In this document: in pieces, positions 50,162-60,245 of the stretch
Layout: every line of letters begins with the position of its first letter
Numbering within the stretch: position 1 is the first letter of the stretch
Source of the DNA: Eretmocerus hayati
Lineage: Eukaryota; Arthropoda; Insecta; Hymenoptera; Aphelinidae
NCBI GenBank assembly: GCA_029851415.1
Contig: CM056743.1
Span: 29,834,405 to 29,898,404, forward strand
DNA: 64,000 bases
Direction: 5' to 3'
Made by a program: the position numbers and the translations under genes
The notes under the pieces: model-generated
Seen by the model: only the letters and a program-made list of their open reading frames with translations
The model's database searches: none
Told to the model about the DNA's origin: nothing

Positions 50162-51238
50162 TGCAAAGTCAACCTTTGCTAAAGGAAAGGCTTTGGAAAG
50201 CCTTACTGGATGCTACGAAATCGTATTGATTTTACAACTGGATGGTAGAAGCAACATGACTTAATTCGGATGATTTTGAAGATTTGCCCTCAGTCAAGAT
50301 GGAAGAGTTTGCAAAAATCTTCAAAATCTCTGCTGATCTATAAAAATCACATTTTCATGCCTGCAATCATGAAATCTTTGGTTAGTCATAATTGATTACG
50401 GTACATTAAGCGTAAAAGTTGGATTTCCCATGCTGAGCGACTCTTTCCCGCCTGCATGAGCCGAAGGTAAGGGTCGAAGGTGAGGGTCGAAATTTTCGCG
50501 GAAATGCGGTATCTAGGTTTCACGTCCGCATATATTTTATGCTATCCCTTGAAAAAGTGTGCGTGAAAGGAGAAAATCTGTTATTGATAACCACACTTTC
50601 GCGATTCGGCAAAAAATTTGGGCTCCAAAAGTCAAACTATAAATATGAATCTATTTGTGTTTACACAACTCACACGCTGTAAGCCATTCGTTTCTGCATC
50701 ATCACGCATGATCTCCAATACTATCTTCAATTACAAATTGAAATATCTCTCACTGCCGATAAAAAAACTGATACATTAATCAACTCTCCAAGCAAATCCA
50801 AACATAATTTTTTCATATTTTTGACAAGTGAAAGTGCAGATAATACTATCAAACATTCTAGTCTTATCGTAAGCGTCCAGATGATTGATTACAATCGACA
50901 ACAACGTATAAATGGAATAAAAAAAAACTTTCACCCAGTAATACGTCGTTCTCACTTTTATCTTATCCGCTCTGCTCGCTTATCAAAATTTCAATTATCC
51001 AAAAAGTCATCCAATTATCTCATCTGAAGTCAACTACCCGATTTCCACCATCCAAAACCTTATTTTCTCTCAAACTCAAGCTAAGTTTTCCGCAAGCCAT
51101 TAAGAAACTACTCTTTTCTCAAGATCCAATTTGAACAAAAGTTGACCCTCGCATCGTCGTCGTCGTCGACACTACAATCCGACACCCCAGCTAACCAGTT
51201 ACGAAAGGAAAAAAGAAAAGTAAAAGAACCAAAAAAAA
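50162..51238. other. No gene seen
   Basis: Unique AT-rich sequence, including a short GTCGAAGGTRAGG tandem at about 50462-50490. Confidence 0.5.
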
Positions 51239-51334
51239 CATATATGAGTTGATTATTTGGTCTCGTCGATCTTGAAGGACGGTGCCGTTACCGTCCTTCA
51301 AGATCGACGAGACCAAATAATCAACTCATATATG
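51239..51334. repeat. Perfect 45-bp hairpin with 6-nt loop
   Basis: 51239-51283 is the exact reverse complement of 51290-51334, with loop GCCGTT at 51284-51289. The arm starts CATATATGAGTTGATTATTT. Perfect pairing over 45 bp is beyond ordinary miRNA precursors, which carry bulges. It could be a very young inverted duplication, a cruciform-prone site, a small-RNA hairpin, or a sequencing or assembly fold-back artefact. Confidence 0.95.
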
Positions 51335-53190
51335 AAACATCAAGGACGAAAAATCTACAAAATTACTCATGACAAAAAAAACATAGTCACGACTCTGACG
51401 GGCATCACGACGAGATAGAGAAAGAAATAGAAAATTGGAATGGGAGAAAGGTGGCAAAAGAGTATGAGGTAGTTCAGAAATCCGTATTACGCCACTCTCG
51501 GATTCGCCACGCTTCGTTTCGTGCAATTCCACTCAAACTTTGCGAGCCCACGACGAGATGCCAACGCCTGCAGTGCCCCGACTAATTGCACACCTGCAGC
51601 AAAGAGTGCCTGACTCTCTCACTCACTCGCACTTTGCATGCCTTAATCTTTTTAAATTTCGCGCGCTTGGCGATTTCATTTTCACGCGTTGAGCAAATAG
51701 CACTTTCTGCTCAGTGAGAAGCCCTATATAACAGGAGAAGTGAATCGTTCAGAGTAGAAATATGGAAACGATCTGGAGAACACGATAGGGTTAACCATTT
51801 TTTTTAAATTTTAGGTTATGAGATTCTGAGACCGATAGAAACTTTCAGCACTCATTTCATATCGTAAGAAAGTTGTGATTGCTCAAAGAAATCGATTCAT
51901 GCATAAAAAATTAATTAATGAATTACAGGGAAGAATTGGCTATGGATGAAGAAAAGTCTGTAAAAAAATAAGTAGAGTGGCACAAGTTATGAGTATAACG
52001 AACGCGTTGAAATTCTACAGTTGAGGATGAATGACTTTATGCATGTACCTATGCATTTGTGGAAAAGTGAAATGCGAGAGAGATGTGCTTTGACAGATTA
52101 GAAAGGCGAGACTGATGATGTTTCTCAGATATATATGTATTTATATCTCCGGCTTTAGAGTTCTGGGCGGTGATGTGCGTTGTGCGCGAGCGGGTCTTTG
52201 TGATGAGCGAAGCATTTGTATGAATTTCGCGATGAGAGGGGGCAGAGGCAGCAAAGCAAGCTGCAAGAGCTATGTCAAAGCAAAACTTGTTTCATTAAAT
52301 TAGGCTTATCTGTTAGATGAGCTGCTCCTCATCCCTCAAAGTATTATCATTTTGACTCTAGCAAAGCGTAGTATTTTGCAAAGTATTAGTGATTATACAT
52401 TTGGTCATAACGCAAGAGTTCAAACACAAAACAAGCAGTAATCCATTATTGTCATGATTTGCAGAATTTCCGAATATGGATCAAATCAGGGAACTTCTGT
52501 ATCAGCTTGGAAGCCCCATCTGATGATTCCATTGGAGCTGGGTTGTTATTACGTCTTGCTACATGACAACTGTCTCCCGCACAATATAATACTGTTCAAT
52601 AAAAAGTCATGGAGCATTTGCACTTTGAGAGCCCAGTGATTCGTAGGTAAAATAAAGAAAATTGGTTGAAATACAAATGAATCTTCTAACTTCGCATATC
52701 AGCTGACAATTTCTTCGGTCAAAAGTTGTATACATCTAAAAATTGGAATTTCGGATCAGAAAATTTGATTACTGCAACGTGATTGGTCCAGAATGACTTA
52801 AATACAGCTCATTTTGTAGCTTTTTCTAAGAACTTTGAGTCAAGTCGGATCTTGAGGAAACTCATAAAAATTTGATCAAAATTCCTCTGCAAGTCTGACA
52901 CAAGTTAATGGATTGAAATTATTCAAAAAGCATCTAAAATTAGAAATCAAAAGCTCTGACATCCGTTTTTGGAAGTTACTCCAGGTGACTTTTCTGACGA
53001 GAGAATTCTCTCAAAAATTGACTCGTGGTTGAAAAAAAAACACGAAGGGATTCAAATTTAAACTGATATAAGCACTACTCATCATTTCTTCCACCACCAA
53101 TACAGGAAAACTTGAGGAAAATCAGAGAAATATCACCGCGAGTCCGATTTTCTCAGCTGTCATCGATTTCGGGACTCATTTTCGAGAAAG
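51335..53190. other. No gene seen; weak promoter-like patch
   Basis: Unique sequence. A TATATAA at 51725-51731 precedes a TCAGAGT initiator-like word at 51749-51755, but only an 8-codon frame follows. No gene was located. The frames near 52115 and 52454 are under 65 codons. Confidence 0.4.
51725..51755 (+). promoter_or_regulatory. Candidate TATA/initiator core promoter
   Basis: TATATAA lies about 26 bp ahead of the A of an initiator-like TCAGAGT. This spacing is slightly short for a TATA-initiator pair. Short GC-richer CACTCACTCGCAC sequence lies upstream. It is only suggestive, because such pairs arise by chance in AT-rich DNA. Confidence 0.15.
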
Positions 53191-53224
53191 ATCTTCGTTT
53201 ACAACACCAGTCAAAGCTCCCGAA

Positions 53225-54260
53225 CGACCAAGAAACCCACCAACCTAGTGACCTATTATCATCCGCCGAACCATCGATTTGCTGGATGACCGACCAACTC
53301 ACTGATCGATTTCTTTACCTCATGCCCCACAATGCCAGCGTTCTGCTGAGCTGGCGGGTCAACTTACAGACCCGCCGACCTGTTTACCTGAAATACGACC
53401 TCATAGCCTGCCAACCTACTGACCTAATATACGACCCGCCGATCTGCACATTGAATGGATGACCTACAGAACTACTGACCTTGAATATGATTCATTGACC
53501 CGGTGACCTGTTTTTTACTCGCTATCCAGTTACGTGTGGCTGATAGAGAGGTTGAAGCGTGAGTACGTCTTTTTGTTAGGTCTGCATATCGGTGTCATAT
53601 GGCCATTCATAAGCCAGCCAGTAGGTTGGTGGGTCCATGAGTCATCCGGAAGGTCACCAGCACAGCAGATTGACGCAATGGGCCAGTAGGTCATCTGGTA
53701 GGTCGACGGGTTGGCTGGGCGTATGACAGGTCAGCACTTCGGTAGATCTATTGGTGATCAGAGAGGTAACCAGGTAGACAGGTTGGTGAATGATGTGGCA
53801 GATCGATAGGTCGGTGGATGACAGGTCGACCGGTTCGAGGGTCATATGACAGTTCAGAAGGTCGGTGGGGACCAAGGGTGATTGGCGAGATGATGGATCA
53901 TATGGCAGATAGAGAGATTGGTGGATGAGTAGGTACATCAGGTTCGTGGGTCAGAGGGTCGGCAGGTCGTCTGGCAGGTTAACGGGTTGACCGGTTATAT
54001 AACAAGTCAGCACTTCATTAGATCTATTGGTCATCAGAGAGGGGACACCAGGTGGACAGGTTGGTGGATCATGTAGCAGATAAACAAGTTGGTGGGTCGG
54101 TAGTGGACGGGTCACCAGATTGGCGGAATGATTGATCATATGGCAGATCGAAAGATTGGTGGATGAGTAGGTCGGTGAGTTGGTGAGGCAAACATCAGAT
54201 CAGTAGGTCAATGACTCGGCAGATCATCTAGCAGGTCAGCGAGTTGGGATGGTCATCTCC
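53225..54260. repeat. Degenerate minisatellite with an orientation switch
   Basis: From about 53225 to 53520 the plus strand carries repeated GACC..CCAACC..ACTGACC words. From about 53600 to 54260 it carries their complement (GGTCGGTGGGTCA, CAGGTTGGTGGAT, GGCAGGTC). The second part has a higher-order repeat of 277 bp: GATCTATTGGTGATCAGAG at about 53745 and GATCTATTGGTCATCAGAG at about 54021, with flanking similarity. Translated frames show PTDL/PVDL-type repetition on whichever strand is pyrimidine-rich. These are products of the repeat, not evidence of a gene. Confidence 0.75.
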
Positions 54261-55473
54261 ATGTCAAAAGCTAATTCGTTCGATTGTGTGACCTCATAAA
54301 AATAACTCGAAATATTCAGAAAACCCATGTGTGGACGTGAAATGTTAAGCTCTTCCCGTTTTTGATTAGACAAAGTGGAATTTTCGTCATTAAAAGGGAG
54401 TAATATTCAATATCTCAGGTTTATGTAATAGTAGATGGAGTAAAGCCTCGGATTTGTTTTGAGTCAACTCAACAAACCTTCATTCATGAACTTTCAGTGA
54501 TTTTTCCTCTTTTGCCTCATACTCAAGTCTGATGCCATTTATGGATTCTATCTCTTCAGGCATGCACTTTACACATGAATAGAAATTCAAAGCCTTTTGG
54601 TGGAGTAAAAATCGACAAATCCTCCGAACGGATTCAGGTCTACGTTCAAGATAGCGGCTGACTACGGTTTTCCTATATGTATTAAATTTGAGATTTTTTA
54701 AATTTTACGTATTATTCAGTATCATGAGCTCCTACATTTCGTCAAAATTGTCGAGATAATACCGATTTTCACTTGCCGTTCTAGCAGAGAGCTCAGGATA
54801 AAGTCTGCAAATTCATCGAACAATTCAAGCGAGCAAAAAACTTCTCAATGAACTCTTTTCTAAAGTACTATGCACTCCTCGAGTTCAATGCCTTCAATAT
54901 GCTTGCGAAAAAAATCCGAAAAGCGGCACGATTATTTTCCTCGAGTGGTTCGAGTAGTTACTTGGTATACGCTGAAGTAGTCTTACGAGTGGAACAAATC
55001 CAATGCTTTCGAATCGTCAACTTTTTTCGAGAGAATTTTGCATCAATGAAGCTCTTTCATTAAATCTTGCAGTTCCAGTATTGCCTTAGTTCTTTGACAT
55101 AATCCTTTCATTTTCGACAATAGCAAAGTTTTCATCAAGAGAACGTGGTCTAAATAGGCCACCATCCCTTTGAATTAATTAAACTTCAACGCACAAACAC
55201 CTTCCTTCAATCATATCACGTTAATTAGAAAATCCTTCATCATTCCATTACCGTTCTAAAAATTCGCAATCTCATTTCCTTGAATGCTCCCGCACACATA
55301 CTTTTATTCATTTCATAATGAGCGGACGAGCCTCATAGAGATGTGCTTCAGCAAAGAAATATCGCATAAAGGACGAAAAAGCGCTTTTCATAAGCAGGTG
55401 AAGAAGCAGCATCTCTCTCTCTGTGCTCACGCAATAGTTATCTCTACTAACCCCTTGACGAAAGAAACCCATC
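54261..55473. other. No gene seen
   Basis: Unique AT-rich sequence without recognised repeats or coding signal. Confidence 0.5.
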
Positions 55474-55526
55474 AAACAGCCAACAGCATGCTGTTGGCTG
55501 TTTTGAGGACTGCAGTACAGTCCTCA
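55474..55526. repeat. Two adjacent palindromes
   Basis: 55474-55503 is a perfect 30-bp palindrome with no loop (AAACAGCCAACAGCA then its complement). It is followed directly by 55504-55526, a 9-bp stem (TGAGGACTG with CAGTCCTCA) around a 5-nt loop. Confidence 0.95.
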
Positions 55527-56914
55527 ATAGCAGTCTTCCTCTCATTCAAAATAAAAAATTCCTCCTTTCCCTGAATCGCTCTTCTTTTTTAAAGCAGCGG
55601 GGTGCAATAACTCACATTCATACAAAATATGAGAACATAATCTTTTTCTCAAAAGTACACCCCTTCCTCGAGTAGGCTAAGCTAAGTCGATATAGATTAT
55701 AGATATATAAAAAAATCGTTGAAAGGAATCGTTCTATCAAATATTGCCGAAAGAGCTTGCGAGCTTGCAGGGAGTGAATCTAGTAAGAAAACGAGAGAAG
55801 GAGGACGACCTTGCAAAAGCAGCATGAGAGCAGCCAATTACCAGTATATTTTGTAGCAGTTGTGAAGCGGGACGGTATCAGCGTGATCAAGGCATAGCAT
55901 AGCTCGGCGTGTCTCGCACCCACCAACCACCATCACTAGCAACACCACCACCACCACCACCACCACCACCACCACCACCATCGTTGAGCTTGCAGCAGTA
56001 TAGTGGCGAGCTTTCAAAGCCGAGGCGAGAATTAAGTGCGGCCACGCTGCCAGTCTTAATTAACTCGCGCTGCTGTACCAAAGGCTCCACTCTATACATA
56101 CAACACTACCTAACTATATACAACCCCCTACAGAGCTTTCGAGCTTGCAAGCTCACCCTTACTCTCTTACCGGTTAAATCCCTCTTAAATCCGGCGTAGG
56201 CGTCTTTGCGGAACAGCCTCCAACCCTACCTATCACGATCTATATAGTTCTTTTGTTTTTGCTCGAGCTTGCAAGCACAAGCCGATACACCACGAGCTTT
56301 TCAAAGCCCTGTGAAGCCCATTAGCTACCAAAGTATACTTGTTCTGCTTCGATGCCTGTTTTATTTATTTTATTTTTTTTTATTCTGAACTAGGAAATCG
56401 ATGCCATCATGCGACTTTGGGATTTTCTCTGCCCTTAACGATTTAACCACGCTCTGCTACCAGTTGCACGCGAGCTTTGCCCTATCGCAAATTGACCGTG
56501 AGTAAATCAAAGCCTTTGCAGTGTTAAACGAAATGGCTTTAGGCTGTTGCCCTCACAGTGTTCTTCGAGCTTGCACTGTTGAATCATCAGCTGTGTATAT
56601 CATTTTTAGGAAGTTATTGGAGAAGTTCCTGGAGGTAATACGGTGGTATTTTACATTCTAACTCTGTAAGTCGAGCGTTAGAAAATTACAGAATTTAGGG
56701 AAGCATACTGTTGTGATATCTGCTCTACATTTACAGTTGAGAGGCTCTAACACATCTAAACTCATACGAGGGATGGAAATATTGCTCGGATTTGGATGAT
56801 TTGCATGATGTTAGAATTTGAACCTTTAAAGTTCAAGGACGCAATACAGTTCTAGGATCAACACTTAAAATCCTTGAGGGCTGATTTGTTGGCCTACAGC
56901 AGAAGTTCGTGACA
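55527..56914. other. Motif-rich region with ACC repeat, no gene recognised
   Basis: Contains (ACC)12 at 55944-55979 and repeated GAGCTTGCAAGC and GAGCTTTCAAAGC words (about 55757, 55987, 56009, 56130, 56261, 56298, 56567). The composition is richer in GC than the surroundings. It could be a regulatory or 5' untranslated region. The frames over the ACC tract are low-complexity. Confidence 0.4.
55944..55979. repeat. (ACC)12 microsatellite
   Basis: A perfect trinucleotide repeat. It translates to poly-Pro or poly-Gly depending on frame, which explains the low-complexity frames on both strands. Confidence 0.95.
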
Positions 56915-57222
56915 CAGGGCCCGTATTCTAAATTTTGCGGTAAAGTTTTCCGGCAAAAATTACCGCAAAATTTGCCGGCGTCGGTGGCGCTCTGTCGGTA
57001 ACCTGTAAGATTTGCCGCTATTGCTACAGTTTGCCGGCGCGATTTGCCGTATTTGCGTTGCCGATAGCGTTTGCCGTGAAAAATACGGCAAACCGCGACG
57101 GTAAACTATGCAGCAACAGCGGCATGTTTTACAGGTTAACGACAGAGCGCCACCAATGCCGGCAAAGATTGCGGTGAATTTTGCCGGAAAATTTTATCGC
57201 AAAATTTAGAATACGGGCCCTG
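56915..57222. mobile_element. CAGGG-ended MITE, intact copy
   Basis: A 308-bp element starting CAGGGCCCGTATTCTAA and ending with its complement. Terminal repeats of more than 80 bp contain AAATTTTGCCGG words. This is the closest intact relative of the interrupted element at 10804-13229 and supplies its empty-site sequence. No coding capacity and no clear 8-bp target duplication were found. Confidence 0.87.
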
Positions 57223-58296
57223 AGTGCTGTTTGGTATCATTCAGAACATAGAGACCTCATTTAATGTTCTAGAAACCATCTTAGAGTACCACTTCTTCTA
57301 TTTCATTGATTTTAAACGGTCCAAACTTCAAGATCATTAATCTGACAGGATTCATCTACTTTCTTCACGAACCAAGTCTCTTTAATTAAGAACGAGAAGA
57401 GTTTTCAAATTCAATAACAAATCCAGCGCTCAACTCGAGAGCGCTCTTATTTTATGAACCGACTGTTCTTATTTCAAGAATTCGAATACTTAGAATAAGA
57501 GATTTCACTCTCATCACGGTCAGCCGTTGAACTGACCTAAAATTCTGATAACTATAAGCTCACATTTGAGGCATTGAAGCTCTTTGAAATCCTTGGGACC
57601 GTTGAATTCCTCAGCTGATGATCAAGAGAAACCAATAATCCATCAAATCAATAGTATGTCAAATCCGAGTCATACTTTATTCTCAAATCGAGAAGACCCG
57701 ATTTGTACTTGAAACAGGTCCTACTTTTTCATTATGCGCCACTTACTCCTTATTTTAAAATCCAGCAGTTCTTATTTCAAGAGAAAGAACTCTTATTTTA
57801 GGAGGAACTCTCAATTTGAGAAGAGAAATCGGCTGATACTGGTTCTCACTTTGAGTAGTCAAATCTAAACGGAGTGTGGCGATGTAGTGACTGTTGACAT
57901 GCAACAGATGAAACTCTATACGATTTCGTCCGTGTGACTTCAAAGTCACTTCTCGTTCGAGGACCACAACTGTAATGTTATTGATCATAATATGCAAAAA
58001 TTTGAGTTTATATCTCATAACAATTACAAAGATAAAATTCTACTTGCTGTGTTCAAAACTTCATAGGATTCGAAAGTTGCAGGAACCAACTGTGAATCAG
58101 AATAATTTAGGAAAAAATCTTCCTCCTTGCCTGCTCATTTCCCTCCTAATCCTGAGAGCAGAAGACAAACAATCTCATCCAATCGTGTTCGCTTATGTTA
58201 TCAATTTGAAAACATTCAAGCTAAAGAATCATCTCAATTTCAAGACTCCGATAAGGAATGAGTCCCAAAATTGAAAGTAGTTATGTTTATAATCAT
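57223..58296. other. No gene seen
   Basis: Unique AT-rich sequence. The frames at 57755-58018 (-) and 57975-58274 (+) overlap on opposite strands and have no motif. Confidence 0.5.
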
Positions 58297-58537
58297 CACG
58301 TTCACTACGACGGACCTCACCGGTGGGGCCTACAATTTTTTACAATTCAATTTCGACTAATCCATATCCACTCAAAAAATATTCTCGGAGGTAATTTGGC
58401 TTGTCGGTTTAGTTTGCTAAATCCCTGAGTAATGATCAGATAAAAAGTCATCCCCGCGAAGTTAGATCAATCAAAGATTGAAGGTCGAGACCATAACCAC
58501 CCGAAAACTACGAAAAATTGCTTTCGCAGTGAACGTG
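58297..58537. mobile_element. MITE with CACCGGTG motif, relative of 15852-16081
   Basis: A 241-bp element with ends CACGTTCACTACGA and the complement of CACGTTCACTGCGA, carrying CTCACCGGTGGGGCC just inside the left end. The flanks are TCAT and TCAG rather than TTAA, so the target duplication is decayed or of a different type. It has no coding capacity. Confidence 0.65.
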
Positions 58538-59119
58538 TCAGGTAAAAGTAGTTAACTCAATCATACCACAGGGAGTCATACATAGGTCATTGGCTTAGTC
58601 TGAAAGCCTGCCTGTATAACCAACGAATATAGACGCTTATAGAAGATTATTGCTTATGGGCGACCCGATGCCCGAAATCGTTAGTTGATGAAGCGACTGT
58701 AGGATGGCGGCACTATCGAGGAGCTTGCAAGCCACGGAGGCGGCAGCTCAAATCCACACAGAATCTGATGCATTTTATCCTTCGACCAAATCAATCTTTT
58801 TCTTTCAGTAAAAAATTACTGGACCGCTAAAGAGACCCGCAATTTTGAATGATTTTCTGTGATTTATATTTCCCCTGTCAATTTATGCTTATGAGAGACG
58901 GAGTTACTCAGTATAGATGGTCACAAACATCGGCATTTAATTAGATTATTCGTGATATAGCGTTGTTTCAATGCAATATCGTTCAGCGATCATCATTTCT
59001 TCAAAACATGAAATCAAGATTTTAATCTGAGTCTAAAAAGAGGTAGTAAATTTACAAACATGTCAAGTTGACTGGAGGGCAACGACTTTATATACAAGTT
59101 TTATGTATTCTGGTGTACA

Positions 59120-59212
59120 TCGTCAATGGCCTAGGCGGTAGTGTTCCTGCCCAGTAATCTCTTGGCCCCGGGTTCAAATCCCCTCAAGATCGCACTTTTT
59201 TTTTTTTTTTTT
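59120..59212 (+). pseudogene. tRNA-derived sequence with A box, B box and T17 terminator
   Basis: The A box TGGCCTAGGCGG lies at 59127-59138, and the B box GGTTCAAATCC, a perfect match to the consensus, at 59171-59181. T17 at 59196-59212 would terminate Pol III. The acceptor ends and T-stem do not pair well, so it is more likely a SINE head or tRNA pseudogene than a working tRNA gene. Confidence 0.55.
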
Positions 59213-59776
59213 CATCTAAATTAGTAGTTTATTTCAATGCGAACAATGAACAACCTCTGTTGCAAAAATTGTTCAATTAGAAATGTATGGTTACAGTCGC
59301 TCATCTCGCGAAAACTCATTTATGGGGCTTCAAAAATTGTTTTGCAATATGAAGAACGTCAATGACGAAATCTAATATGAGTTTAACGTCAGAGAGGGGG
59401 TTTGATTTCTTTGAATCTGCAATTTGGGTAATTTTTGTTTGGAAACAGTAGATACTTGAATTTTACTTGATAATTAAAGCCATTTTTTCAAAAATCCATT
59501 TACGGGTTTCTAAATTCTTTTGCAATCCGAAGAACATCAATCACGAAACAATATTGAAAATTGATTCGATTTTTGAATCTACAATTTTTCCACTTACGTT
59601 ATAATTTTTACCATAGAATTTTGATGTTTTTTTTTTCATTAATCAGTTATAATTTGTTGTAAACGAAAAAAGTATATATCAAGCTGTCCTGATTGAAATA
59701 AATATTCTTGAATTGGATAATTCGTGAACGAAATATTGATGAAGTTGTTCGTAAAAAAAAATATTGGCTATGATTG

Positions 59777-59879
59777 AAAAAAAAAAAAAGATTTTGGGGG
59801 GATCCGAACCCCGCCCCGTGGCTTCATCACATGCGTTAACCAACGTCCAAGGATGCTATCGACTGAGCTATGACGCGAT
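59777..59879 (-). pseudogene. tRNA-derived sequence with A box, B box and T13 terminator
   Basis: Read on the minus strand, the A box TAGCTCAGTCGA lies at 59860-59871 and the B box GGTTCGGATCC at 59800-59810 in a good T-arm (CGGGG with CCCCC). The spacing is longer than standard, which would allow a variable loop or small intron. T13 follows on the minus strand (59789-59777). The acceptor stem is missing. It is probably a pseudogene or SINE rather than a functional tRNA. Confidence 0.5.
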
Positions 59880-60245
59880 TCAATTCAATAGATTAAACTT
59901 TATATATAAACCATTTGCCCCCAAGATGGGTTTTCATGTACAGTCAACGGATGTTTATTTATTGATGAACAGTTTACATTTCGCGTCCAACTTCGGAAGT
60001 TGGTCCGATTTGAAAAAATAAATCGAGATAATTTAAGCAATGCATCGCTGATGTAAAATTTGCAGGTTTGATTGCTTTGTGTTGTTTGTGCACGCACACA
60101 CGCAACACGTCAGCTCACACACGTGTTATCCAGTAGGAGCGCCACCAAGCGGTTGGCTAACATAACTAACCCCCCCTGTTAGCCAAGCTCCGGGCTCCAG
60201 TTTTACTGAAGAACTGGGCTTCTATAAGCGTCTATATTCGTTGGT

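Larger units (their letters stand above)
58619..60245. mobile_element. Possible composite element bounded by a 27-bp inverted repeat
   Basis: ACCAACGAATATAGACG plus the following 10 bp (58619-58645) recurs as an exact reverse complement at 60219-60245. Inside lie two tRNA-like sequences in opposite orientation. A strong small hairpin (TTGGCTAACA with TGTTAGCCAA, 60153-60186) lies near the right end. ATA flanks both ends, which may be a 3-bp target duplication. No transposase is present. It may be a MITE that collected SINEs, or two unrelated copies of a repeat end. Confidence 0.45.

Noticed and set aside
53112..54139. Frames with PTDL/PVDL-like repeated peptide
   Set aside because: The repetition follows the minisatellite on whichever strand is pyrimidine-rich, and there is no gene structure around it.
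55887..56199. Poly-Pro and poly-Gly frames
   Set aside because: They are products of the (ACC)12 microsatellite on the two strands.
59120..59193. Functional tRNA gene
   Set aside because: Good A and B boxes and a terminator, but the acceptor stem and part of the T-stem do not pair, so it is called a pseudogene or SINE head.
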